Part shown: positions 53,601 to 64,000 of the stretch, piece after piece
Layout: each line of letters opens with the position of its first letter
Numbering within the stretch: the stretch's first letter is position 1
DNA from: Cyanophora paradoxa
Lineage: Eukaryota > Glaucocystophyceae > Cyanophorales > Cyanophoraceae
Assembly: GCA_004431415.1 (NCBI GenBank)
Contig: QPMI01000207.1
Span: 62,001-126,000 of the forward strand
DNA length: 64,000 nucleotides
Direction: 5' to 3'
The notes under the pieces: generated by a model
Seen by the model: the letters and a program-made list of their open reading frames with translations, nothing else
Told to the model about the DNA's origin: nothing
The model's database searches: none
Made by a program: the position numbers and the translations under genes

Positions 53601-56600
53601 CGGCGGTAGACGACCTCGGGGCTCCGCCCCGCCCCCGCGCTCACGTGCATCTCCACGGCGGCCGCCTGCAGCAGCCAGGCGCGCTGGTTGAGGGCCGCCG
53701 CGCGGGCGTTGGCGGCGGCGGCGAGGTCGGGGCCGTCGGGGAGGGCGGGGGGCGGGTCGAGGGGCGAGGCGCGGAGGCGGGAGCAGAAGAAGTCGCCGGG
53801 GACGGAGCGGAGGAAGGCGAGGGCGGGCGGGGAGGCGGCGGGGTTGGCGACGAGGCGGTAGAGAACCTCGTAGGCGAGGTCAGCCAGCAGCGGCTGCCGC
53901 CGGCACACCGCCTCCGACTCGAGCAGGCCGACGATGACGTGGAGGCAGTTGAGGGGCGGGGCCGGGGGCTCCTGCAGGGGCGGCAGCTGCCCGCCCTCCT
54001 CGAGGCGCCCCGTGGAGACGTCGTAGCCGAGGAGCATGTGCGCCAGCGAGGCGGCCCGCGAGACGCCCTCCGCCCCCTCCAGGCCCCCGAGCAGCAGCTC
54101 CAGCACCGCGCGGGGCAGCGAGGGCGGCGGCGGGCCCCCCGGCCCCGGCTCGGCCGGCTCGGCGGAGACGGTCTCGTCGGTGGGGGAGAGGGAGCCGAGG
54201 CGGCTGACGTAGGCGGCGCGCAGGGCGGGGGCCACGTCGGGGGCCGACAGGAAGGCGAGGATGCGGTGCGGGTCCTGCCCCGAAAGGAGCGCCGTGATGC
54301 GGACGGCGCGGTGGGCGACCTCGTCGCTGCAGGGGTACTCGACGTAGCGCGCGAGGCGGACGATGCGGGCGCGGTCGCGCTGGAGGAGCTGGAGGAGGGA
54401 GGCCGGGGCGGCGGCGGCGTCGCGCGCGTGCACCGCCGCCATGTAGTCGACCTCGCGGCGGAGGACCTCCTCGACGAGCTCGAGGGCCGCCAGCACCGAC
54501 GCCTCGTGCAGCGGCGCCGCCCCCGTCGGCGACCCGAAGCGGTCCGCCGCGAGCGCCTCGTGGCCGACGGCGAGCACGCCGGTGACGCGGCGGAAGAGGG
54601 CGGCGCGGCCCGTGTCGGCGAGCATCCCCTGCATCACCTCCAGCCCCGGCGCCCGCGCCGCCGCCAGCAGCTCCTCCCGGCTCAGCTCGCCCCGGCCCGC
54701 GGGCCGCCGGCCGCCGCGCCGGCGAGGAGGACGGCGCCGGCGGGGGCGTAGGGGGCGAGGGCGCCGGCGGGGGCGGCGGGGCCGGGGCGGCGGCGGGCCG
54801 GGCGTCTCGCGGGCGGCCTCGGCGAAGTCGGCGGAGCGGACGAGGGCGAGGAAGACGCGCAGCGCCGCGCAGACCAGCGCGTGCCTGCCGGTCCCGCCCC
54901 GCCTCGGCACGCCGGCGGGCGCGGGAGAGGGCGAGCGGGCCGGCGCACCGCTCCTCGGGCTTCTTGTACTGGCGCTCGTCGGCGCGCGCGAAGACGCTGC
55001 GGGGCCGTGAGCGGCGGCGGGGCGGGCGGGGCGCGGGGCGCGGGGCGCGGGCGGGCCTGTCGCGGGCGAAGGCGAGGTAGGGGAGGAAGCCCGGGAGGGG
55101 CCGGAGGCCGGCGCCGAGGTTGGCGGGGCACGGCGCCGCCTCGAGCAGGGCGACGAGCAGCTCCATGAAGGCCACCACCTGCGCGTACTCCTCCTGCGCC
55201 CCGCTCCCACGCTCGGACCCGGCGCACGCGGGCGGGCGGGCGGGCGGCGGGCGGGAGGGCGGGCGCGCCTGGGGCGAGCAGACGTAGTCGAGCTCGAAGC
55301 GGATGTCGGCGGGGCCGATGGGGCGCGCGGGGCCGGCCGCCCCGAGGCCCATCGTCGGGAAGAGGGCCCCACGGGCACCAGCGCCCCCGCGCCCGGCGCC
55401 GCCTCCGGCAGCGGCCCCGCGCTCGCCGCCCGGTACACCCGAGGCCGGCGCCGGGCGCCGCCTGGCCGGCCGCGCCCCGCCGAGGGCGCCGGCGCCGACG
55501 GCGAAGGGCTGCTGCGGGGACTGGCCCGGGGCCGGGAAGAGGCCGGCGGGGCTGGGGGCGAGGAGGGAGGAGCCGAGCGGGGCGGCGGGGGAGGGGGCCG
55601 GGGCGGCGGTGGCGAGGATCTGGGAGGCCTCGAGGTGGTGCCAGAGGGCCCCCGCGATGGCCGGCGTGCGCGCGTACGCCGATAGGGCGCCCATCAGCGC
55701 GGCCTTGAGGGGCCCGCCCACGGGGCAGCGGAGGAGGCCGAAGAGGGTCGGCACGTGGTCGCGGAGGGCCTCGCGGTGGGGCGGGGACCAGTAGAGGACG
55801 GCCCGCAGGAGCCCGAGGAAGGCCACCAGGGCCCGCTCCTCCTCCGGCCGCACCAGCAGCGGGCCGGCCGCCGCCTGCCCCGCGACGCCGGCGGCGGGGG
55901 CCGAGGCGGCGGCGCGCTCCTGCTCCTCCATGAGGCGCTGGTACTCGCCGACGGCGTAGAACATGTGGCTCCACGAGAGGAGCCCCGAGCGGTTCAGGAA
56001 GTCGTACGCCAGGCGCGGGTTCGCCGGCCAGCCCTCGTCCCCCGGCGCCGGCGCGGGGAGGCGGGAGGCGAGGCTCGGCTCGGGGCCGGCGGCGGCGATG
56101 GCGGCGAGGAAGCGGAGGAAGGGGACGAGGGAGGAGCGCTGGACGCCGCCCGTGGCGCACCAGTGGAGGAACTCGCGCAGCGGGCGGTAGGCCTCGCCGT
56201 CCCCGGCCTCGGGGCCGGCGGCGGGGAAGAAGCGGGCGCCGTGCTCGGGGTGGCCCCGGTAGAGCTCCGCCAGGAAGCTCAGCATGTCGCTGAAGTCCGT
56301 CCGCTTCGCCGCCGCCGCCGCCGCCGCCTGCTGCTGCTGCGCCGCCGCCGCCAGCGCCAGCGCCGCCCCGGGCCCGCCGAACGCCGGCGTCGCGGGGGCC
56401 GGCGCCGCAGCCGGCGCCGCCGCCGGCTCGTCGCCGCGCGTGTGGGCCGCCTCCTCCTGCGGGGGCGTCAGGGGGAAGGCGGGCGGGGCGGGGCGGGCGG
56501 GGCGGGGCGGGGCGGGGCGGGCCTTGGCGGCGAGCTCGGTGACCTCGAGGCCCTGGTCGAGGAGGGCGAGGACGAGGTCGTCGAGCACCTGCAGGTCCCG

Positions 56601-58144
56601 CGCCTCCGCCCCGTCCCCCACCCGCCCGCTCCGCTCCACCTGCCCCCGCAGGAACCCCAGCGCCCCCAGCTCCACGCCCCGCCCCAGCAGCGCCCGCGGC
56701 GACGTCTCCGGCGTCAGCGCCGCCGGCCGCTGCGCCCCGCCGCGTTGGCGCCGGCGCGGAGCGGGGAGGGCGGCGCGCGCACCGCCTGCTGCGTGGCGAG
56801 GGCGAGGCCCAAGGCGAGGAAGAGGGCCGCCCGCGGGCCCTCTGCGCGGCGTCCCGCTGCGTGAGGTGGGCGCGGCGGGAGGGGCGGGAGGGGGCGCACG
56901 GGACTCCCAGTCGGGGGAGAGGGCGGCGTGGGCGGCCCGCACGAAGTCGGCGGAGCGGGAGAGGAGGAGCTGGTCCGAGGGCCCGCCGGCGGACGGGTCG
57001 TGCAGCTCCGTGTTCATCGGGTTCAGCGCGCACACCGCCGCCAGCAGCGCGGTGTGCGCCGCCAGGAAGAGCCCGTCGTCCCCCGGGCGCCCCGCCAGCG
57101 CCGCGTACAGCCGCCGCACCGCCCCCATCAGCGCCAGCGCGTCGTCCCCCTTCAGCTGCCGCCGGCCTGAGAGGCCGCGGCGGCGGGGGGCGGGCGGCGG
57201 GGGCGGGCGGCGGGGGGGCGGCCGGGGCGCGCCTGCGTGTTGAAGCAGACGTAGTAGAGGGCGTCGCAGAGCAGCTTCCGCTCCTCCGCCACGTACCCCG
57301 CGTGCTCCGCCTTCAGCAGCGACTCCGGCTTCAGCCAGTCCTCCACCCGCTGCGCCCCCGCTCGCCGACTCGCGCGGCGCCGGCCGGCCCGGCGCGCGGC
57401 GGGCCCGGCGCACCGTAACAAGGGAGGCGAGCTTCCCAGCGAGGCCTTCGCGCAGCAGTTCGTCCGTGAAGCGCACAAACACGTTGCGCAGCTCCGACGG
57501 GATCGTGTCGTCGCCCCGGCCCTGCCCGGCGGTCGCGAGCGCCCCGGGCGGCGCGGTCCCGCGCAGCGACCGGCGCACCTTGAGCAGGCTGACGAGCGAC
57601 TGGAGCAGATACGAACGCTCCGTGTAGTACATGTGTGCCGCCGCGTCCTGCGGGTCGAGGCCGAGGCTCGGGCCCTGCTCGTGCGGTGAGAGCCGTTCGC
57701 GCCAAGGTCGTTGAGCAAGCGGGCCGACCATGTGGATGCCGGTCACGAGCAGCTCCACGCAAGCGATCTCATTCAGCTTGAGCCGCTCGCTCATGAACAA
57801 CGTCTGCGGTGCGATGAGCGCGCCGGGTCGGTCCGCTTCGCTCGCGCAGCGAACCGCGCTGATGAAGTCCGCCGCGAGCTTCGGCATCCCTCCCTTGATC
57901 GGAACATTGGAGTTCTGCACCTTCTGCTTGTCCTGCTCGCTCGGCGGCTGCGCGGGGTAGGCGGATGTGCGGTCGGTCGCGGCTCGCGGCACGGCGAATC
58001 GCGGGAGGGGACCTTGTTCTCGAGCGGCGCCAACAGGGACGCTTTGTGCTGCCGCAGGAGCGCCTGGAGCGCCGGTACGTTCGCTTCCCGGAACGCGAGG
58101 GCGTCCTCCAGCGCTCTCTGTAAGGAAGCGAAAGACGCCGTCAT
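50607..58144 (-). CDS. NUP205: Nuclear pore complex inner-ring protein NUP205 (Nup192 family)
   Basis: ATG complement 58142-58144 (MTASFASLQRALEDALAF); ATG 58195 would add 17 residues. Family landmarks in order: VPALQALLRQHKASLLAPLE, KLNEIACVELLVTG, ELRNVFVRFTDELLREGLA, DFSDMLSFLAELYRGHPEHG, LVAFLGLLRAVLYWSPPHRE then TLFGLLRCP.. and TPAIAGALWHHLEASQIL, FMELLVALLEAAPCPANLGA then GLRPLPGFLPYLAFARD. These parallel human NUP205 (SFPSNLGAGLRPPGFDPYLQFLRD). The C-terminus runs through LRFFLADK, intron 50928-50989 (GC donor), GLTPAEREQLRGEAEG, intron 50691-50747, and ends TRELLLAAPSS with the stop at 50607-50609. The protein scaffolds the inner ring of the pore. It is one of the largest genes here and has many hairpin introns whose G-rich runs dominate the + strand. 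Not all exon joins were resolved. Confidence 0.88.
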
Positions 58145-58458
58145 CGCGATCTCCCGCAGCCGACGCAGCCGGCACGCCTCCCGCGACCGCAACAAGCAAG
58201 CGCCTGCCGAGCAAGCCGACGACTTGAGCTTCTACCCCCCTCGCTCCGGCCCCCTCTCCGCAATCGGACTTCCGGAGCGCTCATCGCGGTAGCGCGCCCG
58301 CATCCGGCCTCTGGTCGAGACCGGCTAGCTTTCGGAGTACACGAGAGGCCCCAGCAGCCCCTGGAGCGGCCGGCGGCTGCCAGCAGGTTTTGAATTTCCG
58401 GGCGAGCAATGGCTCCCAGGTCGGTCCAGCAGCTGCCGACCTGTTATCGCTAGTCTGT
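58145..58458. promoter_or_regulatory. Divergent promoter region between NUP205 and the NHL-IPT receptor gene
   Basis: About 314 bases between divergent start codons. GC content falls relative to the coding parts on both sides. No TATA box is evident. The promoter role is inferred from gene layout. An in-frame ATG at 58390 could extend the receptor N-terminus by 23 residues, though the signal peptide fits the 58459 start better. Confidence 0.45.
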
Positions 58459-61400
58459 ATGCTAACTACGCGTGCGACAATCCGCTGCAGGCCGCTCGCT
58501 CTGGTCGCTCTGGGCGTTATCGTCCTGGTGGCAGGGCTGGCCCAGGCGGCGGAGCCTATCGGTGCGGCTACTCTGGACTCTGCATATGTGGCACGTTCGC
58601 CCGAGTCTTGTTTGCCCCCGACGCTCGGGATCTTGCGCAGGCTCCACAACTACGTTCGCCGGCGATGGGCACAAGCAGCGCGTTGACGGCAAGTGCCGAG
58701 CATACGTCTAGATCGCTTGAAGTAGTCTCTAATGCGTCGCCTTCTTTTCCGTTCGCCGGCAGGCATGGGCATCGACGCCTCTTTCGACCACCCATGGGAC
58801 ATCAGCGGTGACGAGCGCGGCCGCCTTTTCTTCGTGGCAGATCGCGATTCGAACTCTATCCGACGGATCTCCTCTACCGCCTCGGTGGAGACGTTCGCTG
58901 GCTGCGGCCACGCCGGCTACATCGACAATTCGAAGCCGTCGGTTGCATGCTTCGACAGGTGCTGCCCTGGAGCGCTCGCCTGGTTTACATCTGGCTGGAT
59001 GAGCTCTAGCTAACGAAGGGCGCGTGCCCGTGCAGCCCGACTGGTGTTGCGTACAACTCGAAGGACGACATCCTTTTCATTGCTGACAGCAAGAACCACC
59101 GCATCCGCCGCATCACTGCGGCCTCCCGTGCGCTCATTCCTTCCTTCTTTCGCTGGCCAGGGGCCGAGGGGCGAGCCAGATGAGGACGGCTCGGCGCACG
59201 TTGACACGATCGCCGGCACGGGCGTCGCGGAGGCGGTGGACGGTTTCGGCACCCTGGCCTCCTTCCGCAACCCGTACGTGCTCCACTACGACCGGTACAA
59301 CAAGCACATCTACGTCGGCGACGACTGGCTCATCCGCCGCATCGACTGCGACGGTAGCCGGTTTTGCTTCTTTCCCTTTCCTTTCCCCTCTCTTCCGACA
59401 CGGCGCTGCAGGCCAGGTCACGACCCTCGCGCGCGTGAACGACCCCACCCTCGCGGATCGTTACGGTGCGCCTCTGCGGCTGCGGCGCGGCTCGGGAAGG
59501 GGCGGCGAGCCGGGCACGCAGCGGGCCGCCCGGCGATCACGGGCATGTTCTTCGACTACACCGCCAACCGCCTGTACGTTGCTGATGGCTGGACCAACCG
59601 CGTCAAGGTTCTCGACGTCACCAAGTCCCCTGGTCTGGCCCAGCCCCCCGCTCCGGGGTTCGCCCCGCCTCAACCTGCCCCGCAGCCGTCCTCTCCCTGT
59701 ACGCCGGTGGCGGCGGCCGCTTCCTCTCGCGCGGCGAGCGCCTGTCAGCGGGCGTCGGGCGCCCGTGGGGCGTGGCGGTGAACCCCTACACGCAGACCGT
59801 CTACGCGCTCAGCAGCGAGGACAACCGCGTGCTGAAGGTGACCCCGGAGGGCTTCATCGAGTCGGTGGCCGGCAGCGGGCAGTACAGCTTCCGCGACGGC
59901 GTCGCCGAGCAGGCCTCGTTCCGCTCCCCGCAGGGTCCGCCGCGCCGCGCGCCCCGCGCCCCGCGCCGCCCCTCCCGACCGGCCGGCCAGGCGGCCACTT
60001 CGTGATCACGGAGGGCGCGATGTACGTGACCGACGCTGACAACCACCGCGTCCGCCGCATCGTCGTCTCCGGTGCGGCCCCCGCGTTGTCCCCGGCCCGG
60101 CGCTGCCCCTCACGCCCGCCCCAGGCTACGTCGCCTCGGTCTCCCCGTCGGCCGGCACCAAGCGCGGCGGGTACCTGGTGACAATCTCGGGCGGGAACCT
60201 CGGCAACGGGGCGGCGGGCGACATCTACAGCGTGCTGCTCGCCGGCGCGCAGGCGACGATCGTGAGCCAGTCGGCGGACCAGGTGGTGGTGACGGCCGGC
60301 GCCTCGACGCGCGTCGGGCGCGGCAACGTGGTCGTCGTGTCGCGCTCGAAGGGCATGACGGTGGGCCCCGTCGAGTTCGACCTCGGCTTCACGTACCTCG
60401 ACGCCCCGGAGCCGTACATCGCGACCGTGCTGCCGAACAACGGCCCCCTGTACGGCGGCAACAAGGTGACGATCACGGGCTCCGACCTCGCGTCGGGCAC
60501 CGGCTCGGACATCACCTCCGTCTACCTCGGCGAGGTGCCCGCCACCATCGTCTCCAAGAGCCCGTACTCGGTGGTCGTGACCGCCGGCGCGGCCGCCTCG
60601 GCCGGCACGCGCGACGTCGTCGTCACCTCGGGCACCGGCTCCACCCGCCGCACCCTCGCCTACACCTACAACCCCAAGGGCTCCATCCTCGGCCTCGAGC
60701 CGCCCTCGGGACCCGTGCGCCCCGCCCCGCACCGCCCGCCCGCGCCGCCCCGCTCATCGCCGCGCAGCTGGAAGGCGGGAACATGGTGACCGTGCGCGGC
60801 TCGTCGCTCGGCTCGGGGCGGGACATCTACGAGGTGGTCATCGGGGGGAAGAGCGTGCCGCCGGTGAGCCAGACGAACAAGCGCGTCACGGTGATCGCGC
60901 CGCCGTCGGCCAAGGAGGGCCCCGTCGACGTCGCCGTCCGCTCCATCTCCTACGGCGAGACCTCCATGGCCTCCGCCTACAGCTACGAGGCCGGTGCGCC
61001 GCTCGCCCCGCTCCCTGCCCCCCGCCCCGCCGACGCGCCCCCGCAGACGGCTTCCTGACGCTGGCGGACCCCGAGCTCTCGCGCTTCAGCGGGGGCATCG
61101 TGGTGACGATCCACGGCTCGCGCTTCTCGGACGGCTCGGACGTCTCGAGCGTGGCGATTAACAAGAAGGAGGCGACGATCCTCTCGCAGAAGCAGGGCGA
61201 GGTGGTCGTCCGCGTCCCGTCGGGCTCCGACCTCGGCCTCGACCCCCGCGAGAGCGCCTACGTCAAGGTCACCGTCACCTCGCGCAGCCGCGGCGCGACT
61301 TCGAGCAGCAGCATCCTCCAGTACGTCGCGCAGGGCGTCATCATGAGCGTGAGCCCGAACCTCGGCCCCGTCGAGGGCGGCAACCAGATCACCATCGCCG

Positions 61401-64000
61401 GCTCGCACCTCGGGGACGGCGACGACATCACCGCCGTCACATTCAACGGCGTCGGCGCCAAGATCCTCCTCCAGTCCGCCACCAAGATCGTCGTCGAGGT
61501 CCCCGCCGCCGACGGCCCCGGCACCACCGACATCAGCGTCACCTCCTCGGCCTACGGGCAGACCAGCGCCAAGGACGCCTACCGCTACGTTCAGAGTGCG
61601 CCCCCGCCCGCTTTGGGGCGCCCGCCGCGGCCGACGCGCGGGCGCAGAGGGGACGATCAAGGGGATCGTGCCGGACGAGGGCCCGCTCGAGGGCGGCAAC
61701 TCGGTGACCATCACGGGGGCGTACCTCGCGGCGCCCAGTGGCGACATCGTCACGTGCCGCATCGGCTCGCAGCTCGGCAAGGTGACGGACGCGAGCGCGA
61801 GCCACGTGGTGTGCGTGGTGCCGGAGGGCCCGCGCCCCGGCCTCGTGGACGTCGAGGTCGCCAGCCTCCTCTCCGGCCTCGTCCTCGCGGAGGACGCCTA
61901 CACGTACCTCGCCCCGCCGCCCCCGCTCTCCAACATCACCGCCGTCGTCGCCGGGGCCGCCGGCGACGGCTACGTCATGAGCGCCCGCTCGGCGCCCAAC
62001 GGCGTCTCCGCCGAGTACGACCTCACCGTCACCATGCCGACGCGCCACACCGTCGTCCTCGGCAAGGCCGTCGGCGCCAACGCCGGCGCGAGCGTCAAGT
62101 ACCAGTGGCAGCAGACGAACGGCGACCGCCTGCGGGTGGCGAACGTGGATAGCGCGGACCTGGCGCTCTGCGAGATGGACCCCGGCTACTACACCTTCCG
62201 CCTCAAGGTGACCGACGGCGAGGACACCGATGCCACCGTCGTCCGCCTCCGCGTCAACGGCTGGCACGGTCCGCGCCCCGCCCCGGCCCCCGGCCCCCGG
62301 CCCCGCTGAGGGTGGCGCAGAGCGGGGCGCGTCGCTGCTGGCGGCGGTGATGTCGGCGGTGACGATGGCGGTGCTCGCGTCGGCGTCGACGGCGACGCTG
62401 GTGGGGCAGAAGTTCGGGCACGTGCTCCTCCTCGTCTCCTTCGTGCAGTTCCTGGCCGCGCTCAACGGCCTCTCGGTGGAGTTCCCCGCCAACGTCGTCG
62501 CCCTCTACGACGGCCTCGCCTGGTCTATCCTCCACTTCAACTTCCCCTGGGAGGACGTCCGCCAGGGCGACATGCCCGGCCACATCTTCCGGTGCCCCGC
62601 CCCCTCCGCCCCCCGCCCCCGCCCGCCTCCTCTCACCCGCCCCGCCCCGCAGCCGCGGGCAGCCGGTGCCGGACGAGGACATGCCGTGCCCGCTGGACCA
62701 CGTCTTCCTCTGGACGCCGCAGTCCCTCGGCTGGGGCGCCGCCTTCCTCCTCCTCTCCGCCGTCGTGGGCGCCCTCGGCTCCCTCATCCTGCGCGCCGCC
62801 CTCGGGCGCGCGGCGCTGCCGGGGCGCTTCTCCGTGCAGAAGACCTTCTTCGTGACGGCCTCGCTCGTCTTCTTCGGGATCGCCCTCCACGCCTTCCGCC
62901 TGCTGCGCTTCGCCTCGCACCTGACGACGGGCGGCATCTACAAGGCCATCCTCGCCATCGCCCTCCTCGTCCTCCTCGTCTTCTACCTCCTCTGGCTCTT
63001 CTCCGCCCTGCGCCGCCTCGTCACCGACTTCCGCGCCTTCACGTACCGCGCCGGCGTGCAGCCGAAGATGTTCGGCTCGGCCCTCGCCGGCGCCGCCGGC
63101 TCCCTCGACGGCTCCGCCCTCGCCCGCTCCACCGACGCGAGCGCGCGCGACTCGGAGACGCTCGGCGCGCGCGGCGGCTTCCGCCTCATGAAGTGCCACG
63201 GCGACTGGGAGGCGGCCGCCGGCGGCGAGGCGCGCCTCAAGATGTTCGGCTGGACGCTGCGCAAGTACCGCGGCGTGAAGGGGGCGTACCTCTACCACCC
63301 GCTGCTGCTCGTCAAGTTCCTCCTCATGGGCTTCGTCATCGGCATGTTCAAGGGCGCCGAGGCGGACCGCAGCGCCGGCTGGACGCAGCTCATCGTCCTC
63401 ATCGTGCTGCAGGGCGTGGAGGTGATGTTCCTGGCGATGACCATGCCGTACAACCACAACGCGATGAACATCCTCGCGGTGGGGACCTCCTCCATCGAGG
63501 CCCTCGTCCTGCTCTTCGCCGCCGGCTGCCACGCCCAGTCCTCCTTCGCCGTCTCGGGCCACCTCGGCTCCGCCCTCGTCGGCCTCGCCTTCGGCTGGTT
63601 CCTCATCCTCGCCGCCTGCGAGCTCCTCATCCACTGGTACGTGCGGGCCTGGAAGCGCCGCGAGTTCGTCCCCGCCAAGGACCCCCGCTCCATCTGGGAC
63701 GAGTTCCCCTCCGTGCGCCCCCGCCCCGCCCCCCGCCCGCCCCCCGCCCCGCCCGCCTCCGACGCCCCGGCGGCAGTACATGGGGGCGGACGGCGGGCGC
63801 ACGGCGTACGTGTCGTACACGCAGAGCCCCGCGGCGACGACGGCGGCGCGCCTGAACGCCTCGGTCCGCTCGGCGGCGTCGGGCGAGTCGCCGACGGTGT
63901 ACGGCGCCACGGCGGGGCAGCAGCGGCAGGTCTACGACGGGCCCGGCGGCGGCGGCCTCTCCCTCTCCGCGGCCTTCGCGCAGAACGCGCAGACCTCCAC
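58459..64000 (+). CDS. Membrane receptor-like protein: signal peptide, six NHL blades, six IPT/TIG domains, PKD-like domain, TRP/Flc-like multi-pass region (3' partial)
   Basis: ATG 58459 begins MLTTRATIRCRPLALVALG with a hydrophobic core ending AQAAEP, a good signal peptide. Introns 58562-58640 and 58689-58762 (GC donor) lead into six NHL repeats, for example FFVADRDSNSIRRISS, LFIADSKNHRIRRI and MYVTDADNHRVRRIVVSG: a complete six-bladed propeller. Six IPT/TIG repeats follow (60.1-61.9 kb: YVASVSPSAGTKRGGYLVTI, IATVLPNNGPLYGGNKVTIT, IMSVSPNLGPVEGGNQITIA and others), then a PKD-like unit (VKYQWQQTNGDRL, YYTFRLKVTDGED). The membrane part has about nine hydrophobic helices (VMSAVTMAVLASASTATLV, HVLLLVSFVQFLAALNGL and so on) with SVEFPANVVALYDGL, reminiscent of fungal TRP/Flc proteins. 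The coding sequence continues past base 64000. It is likely a cell-surface sensor or channel; the ligand is unknown. Confidence 0.85.

Noticed and set aside
1-64000. Bacterial contamination or a prokaryotic gene cluster
   Set aside because: TFIIA, NUP205, ING and TBC1D32 with dozens of spliceosomal introns are eukaryotic.

Overview
This window is nuclear DNA from a eukaryote with a very GC-rich genome. The genes are split by dozens of short introns, about 46-90 bases each. Most introns run from a GT or GC donor to an AG acceptor, and many have a clear CTGAC/CTGAG branch-point-like motif. I see no rRNA, tRNA, CRISPR array or bacterial-style operon. A sulfolipid synthase (SQD2) points to a plastid-bearing alga. 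A Broad-minded/TBC1D32 homologue and a probable CEP162-like protein point to a lineage with cilia. A pelagophyte or haptophyte-type microalga would fit, but the sequence alone does not settle the lineage.

Layout: (1) 0.4-6.5 kb, long coiled-coil protein, probably CEP162-like (+). (2) 7.7-11.3 kb, acylamino-acid-releasing enzyme (-). (3) 11.4-13.7 kb, a degenerate receiver, zinc-finger and Nudix fusion (+), divergent from gene 2 across 83 bases. (4) 15.0-16.7 kb, a sedoheptulose-7-phosphate cyclase of the EEVS/DDGS type (+). (5) 17.4-18.5 kb, ING-family PHD protein (+). (6) 18.7-19.9 kb, TFIIA large subunit (+). (7) 20.1-22.0 kb, an ankyrin-SET gene (-) apparently broken by a 293-base insertion with a 9-base target duplication. 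(8) 22.4-26.3 kb, a gene-poor block of four unrelated repeat arrays. (9) 28.2-33.6 kb, P5B-type ATPase (+), for which I could place all 28 introns. (10) 33.7-35.7 kb, SQD2 (-). (11) 35.9-40.5 kb, TBC1D32 homologue (+). (12) 40.7-41.1 kb, small unknown gene. (13) 41.9-45.4 kb, GH15 glycoside hydrolase (+). (14) 45.8-46.7 kb, unknown gene. (15) 46.8-50.5 kb, armadillo-like/coiled-coil protein (+). (16) 50.6-58.1 kb, nucleoporin NUP205 (-). (17) 58.5 kb to the window end, a secreted-type NHL propeller, IPT and PKD-like receptor with a TRP/Flc-like membrane region (+, runs off the window).

Neighbouring genes look like unrelated housekeeping, ciliary, plastid and surface functions, not a pathway cluster. 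The most striking signal is in the introns. In the large genes they are mostly GC-rich hairpins: a C-rich 5' half pairs with a G-rich 3' half, the stems often reach close to the splice sites, and roughly 35-55% use a GC donor. The ING, TFIIA and 5' cyclase introns are more conventional, with T/C-rich tracts. This two-class pattern resembles recent intron gain by introner-like elements and is the main thing to follow up.
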